64,000 nucleotides of DNA, from positions 36,318,335-36,382,334 of the forward strand of contig NC_088788.1 of the NCBI RefSeq assembly GCF_949628265.1, in the 5' to 3' direction. Numbering within the stretch: the first letter of the stretch is position 1; each line of letters begins with the position of its first letter. Below the pieces are notes generated by a model. That model was given only the letters and a program-made list of their open reading frames with translations. It made no database searches and was not told the origin of the DNA. Both the position numbers and the translations under genes were made by a program. Of this stretch, positions 13,064 through 24,348 are shown piece after piece. This stretch comes from Cloeon dipterum. Lineage: Eukaryota; Arthropoda; Insecta; Ephemeroptera; Baetidae.

Positions 13064-13808
13064 ATAAGTGTCAATGATTGCAGCAGCAGAGTGCCTCTCT
13101 TTCTGTCATGCCCAAAGGACTCGTTTAAAAGAATACTAAAATGCAAAACAAGTGTGGTGGCGGCCATGTAGCAAACCTGCTTTCTCAGTGAATTCTCACA
13201 TTGGCTGGCCAAGCACCGTTGACATGGCAATTACAGTTGATTTTGCAAATGACAAAGGTGTCAATATTTTCAATTGGTACAGACGTAGCTTCTCTTTCTG
13301 TTCAACCATCCGTCGAGCAGTCAGTCTTTAGTTTCAAATTATTTTTAAGCCCAGAATCAAAAGAAAGGGCTCCCAACTCCTGAGGCTGGCAATGTATCGC
13401 AGCTTCCGGGAAATACTGTAAACAAGTGGACAAATAATCGGCGTGAGTGCTTTGCTTACAAGCTAAAGCACAGCTTCCTGGGACTGTTTTGTTTATTATT
13501 AACAGGCAGATTGATTTTCCAAATAAAACCACCAAACGTTTCTTTCTGCCCAGCGCCCACGCAACTTTGATTCTTTTTGCCTCGTCATGTGCAAGATTTG
13601 TCCTTGGATCTGAACTTCTCATTTGAAAATCAACCAACGCCTTTTACACACGTTGCCCTACTTCTAACTTTGTTCCAATTACCGAACTTTTAAGCTGCCC
13701 ACTTATCACTTTTTGAATACTGCTATCAGCATCTTTGTAATTAGTTTTCCTTTTTATTCGGTCATTGAATTATGATTATACAAATGGAGAGGTATTGTTA
13801 TTGATAAT

Positions 13809-13814
13809 AATAAA
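13809..13814 (+). terminator. Candidate poly(A) signal of eRF3
   Basis: An aataaa hexamer about 745 bp after the eRF3 stop codon is followed by T-rich sequence. It is the best candidate for the 3' end of that transcript. The 3' UTR between has no other gene. Confidence 0.45.
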
Positions 13815-15589
13815 GCTAAACAGCATAAACTTGATGACATCCCTTCCTTGATTTTATTTTTTTCATTTTTTTACTTCATCTTTTTCGTCTTATTCACACC
13901 AACTAATCTAGAATGGATGGATAGAGTATCCGAATTTTTTTAGCGCGAAAAGGGGTTTATAATCCTAAAAATGCGTGGGAAAAACCAAACTGGAAAAATT
14001 ATTGCTAAGAGATAAAACACTCATATATGTTTTAGCGAAAAAATATACCACATTTTACGGATCAATCGATTATAGTTGCACCCAAAACATTTTGTCGTTC
14101 GGATGTTCGACGTAAATTCGCGCGTGCTGCATGTTTGAAAAAAGCGCGCCATTTTTACCGCTTCGCAGCTGCATCTGGTGAACTGGCTGCAGCAAAGCAA
14201 CAGACCAACAGAGCCGGGCCGAGCCGGGCATTGAGCAAACCAAACATAAACAAAACTGCAACAACAACCAGACAACAACACAGCCTAACCTTTTACGCTC
14301 ACTCTGAATCAACCCAGAAACATCCCCAGCGTTGAAAGCTGAACTTTCCAAATAACAGGTAGATACATAATTTGTGACGCGTTGGTTGTTACGTTGGAAC
14401 TTACTTGTTATTCATATGCACGTAATACATAATTCTTACATAAATATGTATAATTATGTATGATACATATGTATATATTTTAAAATTCCAAAGGAGAAAT
14501 TTATAATTTCCAGGCCAATAGTTTGCTGAAAAAGCCGAAAATTCATACGAAACAAATCGGTGCTGGATCAATTTTGATGACAGTTTATCTCGTCATTTTA
14601 TTGTTTTTAAATACATACACACATAATACATTTGTATTTATGATATGTTACGAAAAAATTGGGAGCACTGCAGGCAACGTCAAAAATTGAGTTCCTCGGG
14701 GTGAAAAACATTGAACTGACACCAAAGAACGCTCATTGTCATGCAGTTCTGTTAAAGTCTCAATAATTCCGACATTCCGCCCCTGACCTGGCAAATTCGA
14801 AATTAATTGTTAGCAAATAATCAAATTTGAGTCAAATCCGTTAGAAATCTGCACTTTTTTTCCCGTTTTACCATATTATATCGATTTATAAAAAGTGCAA
14901 AAAATTGTTTTTAAATTTTGCTTTGATTTTCTCAAAAAATAAAGAGCAAAAATATTAATAAATTTTTATTTTAGTTGTTTCCCAGTATTTGGGCCACATT
15001 TTAACTATGTCAGATTTTTTTGAACCTGATTTTTGCGACCTTCGAAGTTTGTCACTGAGGGCAATTTTGTTTGGCGTGAAATTTAGAACATTTCAGGCTA
15101 AATCTATTATTCTCTGAAAAAAGGATTCATTATACCAATAAAAAAATAATATGCCACAGCTTGAGTTTATAGTGAAATGGCAATAGGTTTCCTGTCAAGT
15201 CTAGGGGAATGAATTTTAGCTTGCCACTAGAAGTTAATTATTGTAAACAGGTTTTTTTTTTCAATTAACAAAACCCTGTAAATAGCGGACAGAGAGTCTC
15301 CTCTAAACTAATTTGCAAGCTAGTGGGTAGGAAAGCAAACACTCAACGGAATTCGTTATCTGCGACTGAAGCCAAGAGGTCATTGACTCTCTTCCACAAC
15401 TGGTTATTACTTAACGAGCACAAAATTAAATCGTTGGTTTTTTTAAAATTATCTATCACATTCTGTTGTAATTATAAATTGAGAGAACCAAATCGATTAA
15501 AAGTAAATTTATTGAATTTATTGTTATTATTCACAGACAGAGGTAGGAGCCAAAAAACGACATAAAAACGTCACCAGCCCGAATCTACG
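13815..15589. other. Intergenic with possible noncoding first exon of MZT2
   Basis: Mostly AT-rich sequence without a gene. A GC- and CA-richer block at ~14100-14357 ends in a donor-like aacag|gtagat (14358), and an acceptor-like ttcacagacag lies at ~15536-15540, 50 bp before the MZT2 ATG. A noncoding first exon at about 14200-14357 spliced across a ~1.2-kb intron is therefore possible. This is inferred from splice-like words only. Confidence 0.3.
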
Positions 15590-16307
15590 ATGGCAAATCG
15601 GAGAAGGGGAAGCAGCGACTCAAACTCGGAGGAAGTTTCGAAGCTGCATTCGCTCGCCCAACTTGCTGGAATTTCCATCTCGACAAGAACTCACAGGTTA
15701 ATGATTTTGATAATTACTCTGCAGATGATATTTATTCGTATTTACCTCTATTCTAGTAAAAATGACTCTTACAAAAAAAACCTTCAAGGCCAATGTTCGA
15801 CGTCGAACAAATTTATAAATTTGATTTATTAATTTCAATAAATGTTAATATTCCAATTTTAACGATAAACCAAACAAACTAGTGCTTTAATTATTTCTGT
15901 GACGGTTCTTGTATTTCTCAATTTTTTAACGCAAACGGGAAATTTCTAGTTCCGTCTTTTTAAATTTTAAAATCTTTGTCACTTCATAATCCTCGTCGTT
16001 GCTAAAAAATCTCACTTCTTGTATTTCCCCGACAAGTTTTGTTGTCGTGATATCAATTTTAATTGTGAAATCGGCTGAATATCGTGCTGATGGCGGAGAT
16101 AAGAGTTATTCGCAGTTAAAAAGAACTTAAGTCCGTCATTATTTTCTAACTCTGTGTTTTTTCAGCGCGATTATTGAACTTCTGAGGTCAGGGGTTCCTC
16201 CACTCACTGTGTACTCTCTTCTAAAAATATTCGCAGCCACGTCGTCTGCGCAAAGCAAATCTGCAGCTTCGTCCAAAACCTTTGAGTCAAACTCCTCGAA
16301 TCAATAA
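15590..16307 (+). CDS. MZT2: Mitotic-spindle organizing protein 2 (MOZART2)-like
   Basis: Two exons, 15590-15696 and 16166-16307, join in frame (AG|C) to give 82 aa. The core has the MZT2 pattern: LHSLAQLAG in exon 1, then IIELLRSGVPPLTVYSLLK in exon 2, matching the family's ELAQLAG and LL-x-L-x-VAPLAVFQMLK. The N-terminus is short and basic, and the tail is Ser-rich and disordered. MOZART2 is a small helical subunit of gamma-tubulin ring complexes at centrosomes and spindle poles. The intron in between is 469 bp and AT-rich. The stop codon is followed by a donor-like caatcag|gtttgt at 16315/16316, whose acceptor would sit directly before the next gene's ATG. The open frame running into the intron (to 15832) is read-through, not coding. 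Confidence 0.85.
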
Positions 16308-16374
16308 GCAATCAGGTTTGTTCTACTCGTAAATTTTGATGCATTTCTAAATTTAAATTTTCTAACCTTACAGG

Positions 16375-17672
16375 ATGGGCGACACAAGTAATGTTTGGTT
16401 GACAACTGACAAAGGACTAAAAATCGTAAATTTAACCGAAGCCGACTTGAAAGAAGCCCTTGTTTTGATGAGAAACTCCTACTACCCTGATGAATCTGTG
16501 GCCAAAGCTGTGCGCCTACACGTCTGTTGGATAATTCAATTAATTCCATCCGATATCAATTTTCATTTTTCTCAGGACTGCCCTGAAGCTGTAGATGAGT
16601 TGGAAAAACTGACGATCGAGACATTTGAGGATGGATCATCCCTAATCGCAATTTTGGATGGGAAAATTGTCGGCGCCGCTTTCAACAAAGTGCAATTTAA
16701 ACCAAAACCTGGTGACCAAAGCTACTTTGAAGACTTCAGAGATTTCAAATGCAAAACCGACACTGCCAAGGAGTACATGGATCTTATGATAAGGGTAAAC
16801 TAATTTTCTGGGCTATGTACTGACAATGAGAGATTTGATGTAGTCAGCAATTTTTAAATATTTTTGGAGTCTAAATAACGGTAATTTTATCTTATTCTTT
16901 TGGAAATCTGGATATATGGGCCTCTCGGTAGTGATATAATTGAAATTTAGATCTTGTTAGAAAATTTCCAGAATATTTTTTTAATTATTGTTTGAGAAAG
17001 AAAAAAACAGAAAACCCTTTTGGAACATTAAAAATCCTGTCGTCCTGTTCAGGCTAAAAATCAAATTAATAAGGAGACTGTCAGGCGTTGTTAAAGAGAC
17101 TGCTACTGGTAAAAAAAAATAATTATTAATGGTCCCGTTTAAGAGGCCTGTTTCTCCATATTTCCCTCCGATCGCCCAGAAATACAGCACTAGGTTGTAG
17201 ATCAAATCAAACAGCCTAGTGCAATATGCTTTTATCTTACGTGCTTGGAAATATAGTGTTATGGAGAAATAAACAGAATTGAATTGAATTGAATTGGAAA
17301 ATTTGCGTTCAAATCAAAACATGGTCACTAACCGTCTTTCCTAATCAGGTTGATGCGAGAAACGACGCTTTCGAGTATTACGGAGTGCAGAAATCATTGG
17401 AGCTCATGTTCCTCGGCGTATCCCGTGATCATCGAGGCTTAAGAATCGGAAAGTCACTCGCAGAAGCAACGTGCAAACTCGCGAAATCAAGAGACATTCC
17501 TCTTGTCAACGTCATCTTCAGTTCCAACTTCTCTCAGGCGATCGGACGGGCCTTGCAGTGGGATGAATTATGCACCATTCAAATGAACGAATTCAGTTTC
17601 AAGGGAAGGCCATACGGTGATTTCACTGGCGAACACCAAACTCTGGTTGCGATGGGCAAGAAAATTGATTAA
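16375..17672 (+). CDS. GNAT-family arylalkylamine (dopamine) N-acetyltransferase-like protein 1
   Basis: Exons 16375-16521, 16576-16794 and 17349-17672, all phase-0 junctions, give 229 aa, the usual size for insect aaNATs. The protein contains the GNAT acetyl-CoA motif A: LMFLGVSRDHRGLRIGKSL, with the R-x-x-G-x-x-G/A loop as RGLRIGKS, followed by an Ala/Lys helix and the C-terminal FSSNFSQAIGR segment. Family members acetylate dopamine, octopamine, serotonin or related amines in cuticle sclerotisation and amine inactivation; the exact substrate cannot be read from sequence. The ATG lies one base after a clean acceptor (accttacag|g), so the real 5' UTR is upstream, possibly within the MZT2 transcript. 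The second intron holds the tail of a retroelement. A paralogue with the same exon plan follows at 18647. Confidence 0.88.
17090..17297 (+). repeat. Probable LINE 3' tail in intron 2 of the acetyltransferase gene
   Basis: A stretch reading ...tgttatggagaaataaac ends in a tandem (gaatt)n run at 17276-17295. An aataaa-bearing 3' end followed by a short tandem repeat is typical of 3'-anchored non-LTR retroelement insertions. There is no coding remnant to name the clade. Confidence 0.35.
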
Positions 17673-17689
17673 TTAATTCATAGAGGTCT

Positions 17690-17775
17690 CATTGTCAGCC
17701 GCGAGATTTAAGGTGGCGCCTGCCAGGACCAGCTTAGCCGAGGTTTATGCCTGGCAGTGGCTGACAGTATTTTAT
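17690..17775 (+). other. Nested inverted repeats able to form an RNA/DNA hairpin
   Basis: Just after the acetyltransferase stop, tgtcagcc pairs with ggctgaca and, inside it, ctgccagg pairs with cctggcag. The inner loop is about 22 nt, and the two stems are offset by 19 nt on the left and 1 nt on the right. It could be a 3' UTR structure or a repeat fragment. It does not match a tRNA. Confidence 0.35.
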
Positions 17776-18646
17776 ACGTGAAGTTTGATAGTGCTCAATG
17801 GTCCCGAAATGCCGGAAGATTTTTTTTTTTAATTTTTGGCCCTATTTCATGTGGCGCAAGGCGGCTGGCTCGCTGAGACCTCTACATATTAATTCACAAT
17901 AGTAGACTCAGAAGTGGTAAATTAGGTGGACGGTGATTCTCTTCAGAGAAAAAATATTTTGTGTGAATTTGCAGGATGATATTTAAGTCCCTGCACTCTT
18001 TGTCAAATATGCTATTTGAAAGAGATTAAAACTTGGTGATATTTTGTGCAATGTGACACATTTTATTTTAATCCATGTTAATTCTAGTATTGTATGGATT
18101 TTTAAGGAGTTGTAAAAGGTTTATAGAATTTTTGTGACCTTTTCGGGAAAACAAAGCTAAAAAATTAATTATTGTTTAAATTTGTGAGAAAGATGGCTCA
18201 AAAGTTAACTTGCTAATCAACAATTGTCTCCCTAGTTTAAAATCACGATTTATTTCATAATATAGGGAATTTGTCCTCAAAATTCGCACATAGTTGTTGA
18301 CGAGAGTGTGAATTGAAGCTGAAAATTGTTTAATTATTTGAGGAATTTGGCAAAATATGAAATTTAACTTCCTCAGTGTTTCTTTTTGAGAAAACTGCTA
18401 AATTAAATGAATAAACTCAATGAACTACTTGCTATGGCCAACAAAATAGAATCTTAAATCAACTCAGCGTGTAGGCCAAGTTGGCGAAGGTCAAATCCAT
18501 TTAAGTGTTTTGGAGATAGGACAAATTGATAAAACCATACAGAAGTAGCCTCTATCAAATTGGTGGCATTGAATTGCAGCAGTCTGCCACAGTGACAGAC
18601 AGAAACGAAACCGTCTCCGTCGAATATTTTGTAATTCCTCGATACA
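17776..18646. other. Intergenic between the two acetyltransferase paralogues
   Basis: AT-rich, with no coding region or repeat that I recognise. The last ~200 bases (from ~18450) are less AT-rich and probably hold the promoter and 5' UTR of the second paralogue. Confidence 0.4.
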
Positions 18647-21600
18647 ATGAGTGAAGACCGCGTTTGGCTTACTAATGAAAAAGGTGTGCTAATCTTAAAA
18701 CTCACTCAACATCACCTCAAAGACGCTTTAGCTATGATGAGAGATTCGTATTACACAGACGAACCAGTTAGCAAAGGTTTGCGGTTACAAGTAAGTATAA
18801 TATTATGTTGAGCGAATATTAATCGAAGGTTGATGATTTTTATATTTTTAGGAATGCCCAGGGGCAATTGATGATCTCGAGCAACTGACCATTGAAACTT
18901 TTGAAGATGGCTCATCTTTAGTGGCTTTATATGATGGAAAGGTTGTGGGCGCATCGTTCAACAAAGTTCAAACCCGGTCGAAGCCTGGCGAAGGAACATA
19001 TTTTGAACACTTTCGCGATTTCAAATGCAAAACGGACACTGCTAAGGAGAATATGAACGTCATGATTCAAGTGAGTCTTTTTTAAATTTATTTATTTAGA
19101 CTAAACCACATTAAAAAAACTCGTAGATTGATGCACAAATCAACACGTTCGCACATTACCAACCCAGCGAGCAGAGGGGTAACCGCGGTCACTTTTCGGT
19201 CACCTGACAAAAGTTGAGCAAAGTGTGGTTTTGTGTTTCAGGCATGATCCTGATTCATGTTTCATTGGAATTTTTTTGAAATTTGGCTTGGATCATGCAA
19301 ATTTTGAGTGCCCAGTCTTGGGCACCCGATGGGCACCTTTTGGTTACCCAGAGCGGGCAGGGGGTCACTGGCGGTCACGTAACAAAATTAAAATTAAGGG
19401 TGGTTTTGCATTTCAGGCATGACCTTCAATCATTTTTCTCTGGATTTTTTTGAAATTTGGCTTGGTTCATGTCAAAATGCCAGTGCCCGGTCTTGGGCAC
19501 CGAACGGGCACCTTTCGGATAGCCGGAGCGGGCAGGGTGGTAACCGTGGTCCCTTGCGGTCACCTAAAAAAATTAAACTAATGGCGGTTTTGCAATTCAG
19601 GCATGATTCTGAATCATGTTTTATTGGAATTTTTTGAAATTTGGCTTGGATTTTCCAGTGCCCAGTCTTGGGCACCCAAAGGGCACTTTTCGGGCAACTC
19701 GTATGGGATAACTGCGGTGTGACCGGTTCATGAACTGTTTGGGTTAATTTTTGGGCACAGAAAAAATTATATTTTATTAGTGAAAATTCGCATTTTTTAT
19801 GCATTTTAAAAAGATTGCTAAAACGGGTCAACTTTTGGTTACCCAATGGTTAACCCATGCGTGGGCACAATTTTCCTTTACTCGTTTTTACCCACATATT
19901 TTGTCTGATTTTTGTTATTAAAGGTTTTAAAACTTATTTATAGTAAAAGTGCACAAAAATAAATAAAAAACTTTGATAACCAAGAGTGGCTACCCAACGG
20001 TTAACCAATGGGCAACCTCAGAACCAACGTAAATTCTTGAGATCGTGTTTCATAAAAAATTAATTATTATAAATTTGTTTGGTTAAAACACCAATTAGCA
20101 TTTTAAACTCGATAAATTAAATCGCTTTGAGCACTTCTTACTTTTACTCAGCATTATCGCGCGCGTTTCTTTGTTACACTCGTAGGCCGCGCGTGTGGCG
20201 CCACTGTCGGCAGCAGCACCAGCTGCTGCCGGCTGCCTCTGGCTCAGTCGCTCAGCGATTGAAAACAAGCATGACGGCTGAGACGCGCTGATTGCATCAT
20301 CATATTTAGTCAAGAATTTCGCCGTGTTTTCGGTTGCTATTCGACAAATCGACAACATAAACGGATTCTTGGATGGATTGTGGATGTTCCTGATGTTCCA
20401 AAAGGTAAGGGTATCATTGAATTTACATAGATTGGGGGCTACAAAAATACGCGCGCGGACACTGACATCAATATATTCATTTTAAATTGCTTTTAATCAA
20501 TCCTGTGTGTCAGCAGGCTTGCACCGCGTCCCAGCCTGATCAGGATTTTGATGTCCTCTGGTTGGGAATAGCTGCCTTTACGCGATATGGACATCCGAAT
20601 CAAGAGGGCCTGGACAACTAAACAAAACTTCTCCCGGTAAATTCAGGTATGAAGTTGAATGCATGGCGATATTAATGAGTAGAAAATTAATACATTGTAT
20701 TTTATTTTGCAGGGTAGTCTGCAGTTGTGTCCATTTTCTGCTGTAATGGAATTGATGCGACCATGGACTATGCTCCTGCTGAGATGAAAAGCAACGTTCG
20801 TGTTTTGACAGAAAGTGCTGAACGACATGAGTAGGGAATCTAAGTGGTAATCTTTTGTATGTTTAATGGCAAGTTTCATGTTTGACTCTTGAAAATTAAT
20901 TTTAACAAGGCTTCATTTTTCTGGTCAAATACTTTAGTTCTCATTACTGATATTTTGTAACAACTTCATTAAATTCCTATAATTAGTTTTGTGATTTAGT
21001 TTTGTTTGCGGCATATTTTTTGATTAAGTTGGCTTCCTCTTTATGAAGATAAGTATTTGCTAGACAGTATATTGTGGCAACAAAAATTTTGAGTTTATTA
21101 CTCGAATAACCATCATAGGCTTAAAATTAACAATTGCAAAAGCCTTTAATGTTTGAATTTAAAAAAACAGTAGATATGCCGCCGTATACTTTTGAATTTA
21201 ATTCCCTTCGTCACTTTTTTTCATTAAATACTGCTGCAGTGCCTTCTGGACTAAAAATAATTCATTTTAATGTGCTGTAATCCAAAATCAGTTCAACCAT
21301 TCACCCTAGAAACATCAGCAAATTGAAAACAAATATAATTACTCTTCGACGATGATTGGCTTTACTGTTTTTTGGTTTCCAGCACATCAATTAGAATTAT
21401 ATTGGTTAAGGGTTGAATGTTGAATGCACAGCAGGACCATGTCCTCTATCTCATTGGAATCTTATTAAATCAAAAGTAGCAGCTGATGTTGCCAATTAAT
21501 GACAGCCAAAGGGGTATTCCAAACTGCTGGTGAACTCGTAAAATTTTTATAATCATCCAACATTATTTGTTTTATTGCTGCATCACCTCAAAAATAATGT

Positions 21601-23799
21601 TTTATTATAGTTTTAAGTATAAAATCTTATTAATTTGTAAGTGTGCAGTTCTTCAAAGTCTATTGTACGCGATTTTACTGTGTTGAAAAATTGTTTACAT
21701 TTATTAATTTATTTTTTTAATTGTAATTGCTTATTCTGTTATTGAAAGGTGGAATGTAACTTAACTGCATTAGGTATGACCTTCGAATTTTCACTGCCAA
21801 ACCTAGTTTTTAATTGTGAACGACTTTTAATTCGCAGGTCAAAGGTCATGGTCACATTTATTTTTTGAAAATTCAATATTTAAGTATGATAGCCTTCAGA
21901 TTTTTTTGGGTTCATGGCAGAAATGTAGCCCGTGAAAATCTGCACAAGCACACCAAATTTAAGAGGCACAAAAATAGCGTTTTTTGTAATTTGAAAATTC
22001 AAGTTCAAATTCGGCTCGATGCCACTTGATCGTGCATGGCCTTCGGTCAGCGAGTTGCCTATCATTCGGCGATGATGTTTTAATCCATTCCATTTTATTA
22101 GGCACGTCAAGAGGACCAAGGATAGACATAGTTAGATCATAATCAACCTTCAGGGTCTGAACCTGACGAGACCCTGAGATAATAATTTAGAAAATGTCCA
22201 ATTTCATCAATCATAGTGTCTTTTTATAGGTTTTCGCTGCTTTACAGCTCAATAATACTGCCGAATGACAATCCTGAAACCGGTTCTTGAAATATTTGTG
22301 AAAGCCATTAATCCTGACGTGATGTTTAAAAGTGTTAAAATTTGAAATCAGCAGTTTTGACTTTATATTTGATCTGTAGACCGGTGATAACCTACGGAAA
22401 GACACCAAGTTTGATGAAATTTGATATTTTAAAAAAAATTATCTCAGGGTCACGTCAGGTAAAGACCCTGAAGGTCGGTATCGACCTCAGTATGTCTACC
22501 CTGGGCCCTCTTGATGTGTCTAACCAAATGGAATGGGTAAAAATATTCTCGACGAATGATGGGCGAACTCGCCGACTAAAGGCCGTGCTCGATCGAGCGG
22601 CATCGAGCCGGATTTTAATTTTCAAATTCAAATTACAGCAAAACTACTGTTGCACCTTTGAAACTTGGTAGGCTTGTGCAGAATTTCAAGGGCTACAATT
22701 CAGCCCTGAACCCCAAAAAGATCTAAGGGTGTTATCATCCCTTGATTTTTAATTTTTGAGTAAAGGTCGCAAAAGGTGACCTTGACCTTTGCCCTGCGAA
22801 TTTTTTGTAGGTTGATAAGTTGTTCATGGTGGAAAACTAGGATAGACAATGAAAATTTCAAGGTGATAACTTAACCCAGTAAAGAGTTACAGTCCACCCT
22901 TCATTCACATTATTTTATTTTCGGGGATTTTTAAAAATCAAAAATCTTCAAATTTGATGTATAAAATGTATTATTTAATTGTACGTTAATTGTTGTATGA
23001 ATATCATCCAATAAAAGTGCTGCCCATCTAGCCGCCCACTGAAGGTAACCGCAGGCGGGCACCAAATGGTTACCTTTTGGCTACCTCTTACCTAGGGCTG
23101 TCATTTTGCGCTACAAATTTATCTTTTTTAACGAACAGAGTCAATCGACCTGCCACCTGACAGCCCTAGATAAAAGGTAGCCAAAAGGTAACCATTGGCT
23201 GCCCACTGGTGGTAACCTCAGCCGGGCACCCGATGGTTAGCTTTTGGTCAACGAATATTCTCGGCCTCTCATTTATTACGCTCCCTGAATTAAGCTATAC
23301 TTTTTATGTACAAATTAAGAGATTCTAAGAACGGTTATTTAAAGGGTGCCCAATTGGTGCCCGAATTCTGGGCATGACCACTCGCGGGTGCCCGAAGGGT
23401 TGGACATGCGGTATAACCAATGGGTGCCCATCTGGGTGCCCACGGGGGGTAGCCGGGTGACCGAACGCGGGCACCCAATGGGCACCTTTTGGTTGACTTT
23501 TTTCTCGGTGGGAAGTGGATGTATTACTGGAGCTAATGTTTCTTGGTGTTTCGCGGCATTTCCGGGGCCTTGGAGTTGGTCGATTGCTTACCGAAGCAAC
23601 CTGCCTGCTGGCTAAATCGCAACAAATCCCTTTGGTGACAGCAATTTTCAGCTCAAACTTTTCTCAAGCCATCGGAAAACGTCTTCTATGGAGCGAACTT
23701 TGCACTATTCCATTAAGCGGGTTTGTTTACAAAGGCAAAGCATTCAGTGAGTTCACAGAGCAACACAAATATATGATTGCAATGGCGAAAAAAATATAA
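18647..23799 (+). CDS. GNAT-family N-acetyltransferase-like protein 2, interrupted by a 4.35-kb insertion
   Basis: Coding pieces 18647-18790, 18852-19070, 19127-19162 and 23515-23799 total 684 nt, 227 aa, if the insertion 19163-23512 and its AA duplicate are removed. Introns lie at the same positions as in paralogue 1. The start MSEDRVWLTNEKG parallels MGDTSNVWLTTDKG, and the acetyl-CoA motif is LGVSRHFRGLGVGRLL. The third exon begins IDAQINTFAHYQ, which aligns with VDARNDAFEYYG, and resumes VDVLLELMF after the insert. So the insertion hit coding sequence, not an ancient intron. Splicing could still rescue it: a donor at 19179 (aggg|gtaacc) and an acceptor at 23515 (gggaag|tgg) keep frame and add five residues (PSEQR). 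Either a recently disrupted gene or a gene with a transposon-derived intron. Substrate unknown. Confidence 0.75.
19163..19690 (+). repeat. Tandem repeat, three units of ~175-180 bp
   Basis: Units start near 19165, 19347 and 19523. Each has a terminus-like gagcgggcaggg word, then ggtcac, tttcaggcatga, ttgaaatttggcttgg and gtcttgggcacc. The unit starts resemble the terminal inverted repeat of the surrounding element, so these are subterminal repeats built from the element end. A fourth decayed unit may extend to ~19860. Confidence 0.65.
21770..22850. repeat. Long imperfect fold-back (inverted repeat)
   Basis: Sequence at ~21780-22200 is repeated inverted at ~22430-22800. Matching words include tcgatgcc / ggcatcga, caaaggtca / tgacctttg, cagggtct / agaccctg and attcggcgatga / tcgacgaatgat. 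The arms are about 350-400 bp with a ~230-bp centre. It lies wholly inside the 19163-23512 insertion and could form a large hairpin in DNA or RNA. Confidence 0.55.
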
Positions 23800-24348
23800 A
23801 GGCTCCTAACTCCTAAATCTCTTCTGGTAATAAATCAGTTAATATATTTTAAAATTCATAAAAATTATAAATCAAACAAAATGAACATTATTTAGCGAGA
23901 TCGTTGACATTCCATCTCGCGCAGTCGCAGTCTTATGCTCTTACGTCTGGTAGTAGTGGTTGCCATTCGCCATTGCAAGCGCCGGTGACGGTTTTCCTTC
24001 TATCCAATTTAATCTGTTTCTAGAGGAGGGGGAGGGCGCGAAAACATTATGTTAACTGACTGTCATACGCTGAAGCTCTCTCATTCTCATGCTATGATAC
24101 TGCTGAAACGATTGCACTAAATTGTGACATCACGAGCTCAAGAGTAAAAAAGCGCTTCTGGATCCTTTTTTGCACTAATTGGTACACGTTTCTCTCGATT
24201 TCTGAAATTTAAATGTAAGAGTCTAGGGATGACCGCTCCGGGAGGATAGAAATAACCTCAGCTGTCTCATATAAGGCAGATAGAAGACTCGTTTTTTTAT
24301 TCTTTCCTCACTTTAGGCACTCTCTGCGCTCACACATAATTATTTTAT
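23800..24348. other. 3' flank of acetyltransferase 2
   Basis: A taataaat poly(A)-like word lies ~30 bp after the stop (23827-23834). No gene is seen in the rest; a purine-rich run occurs at ~24025. Confidence 0.4.

Larger units (their letters stand above)
19163..23512. mobile_element. 4350-bp inverted-terminus insertion in acetyltransferase 2 exon
   Basis: The boundaries come from restoring the exon: left end cccagcgag (19163-19171), right end ctcggtggg (23504-23512). These are inverted copies differing at one base, flanked by AA on both sides. Inside are tandem units at the left end, gggcacc/ggtaacc-rich sequence at the right end (22990-23500), a fold-back at ~21.77-22.85 kb and a GC-richer block at 20150-20640. 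No transposase frame is present, so it would be non-autonomous. The superfamily is unclear; the ends do not match hAT, Tc1/mariner or piggyBac termini as I know them. Confidence 0.65.

Noticed and set aside
17690-17775. tRNA or tRNA-derived SINE
   Set aside because: No A/B box pair, anticodon arm or CCA-end geometry fits the stems.
19163-19690. CRISPR-like repeat array
   Set aside because: Units are long and diverged with no short conserved repeat and unique spacers, and the genome is eukaryotic.
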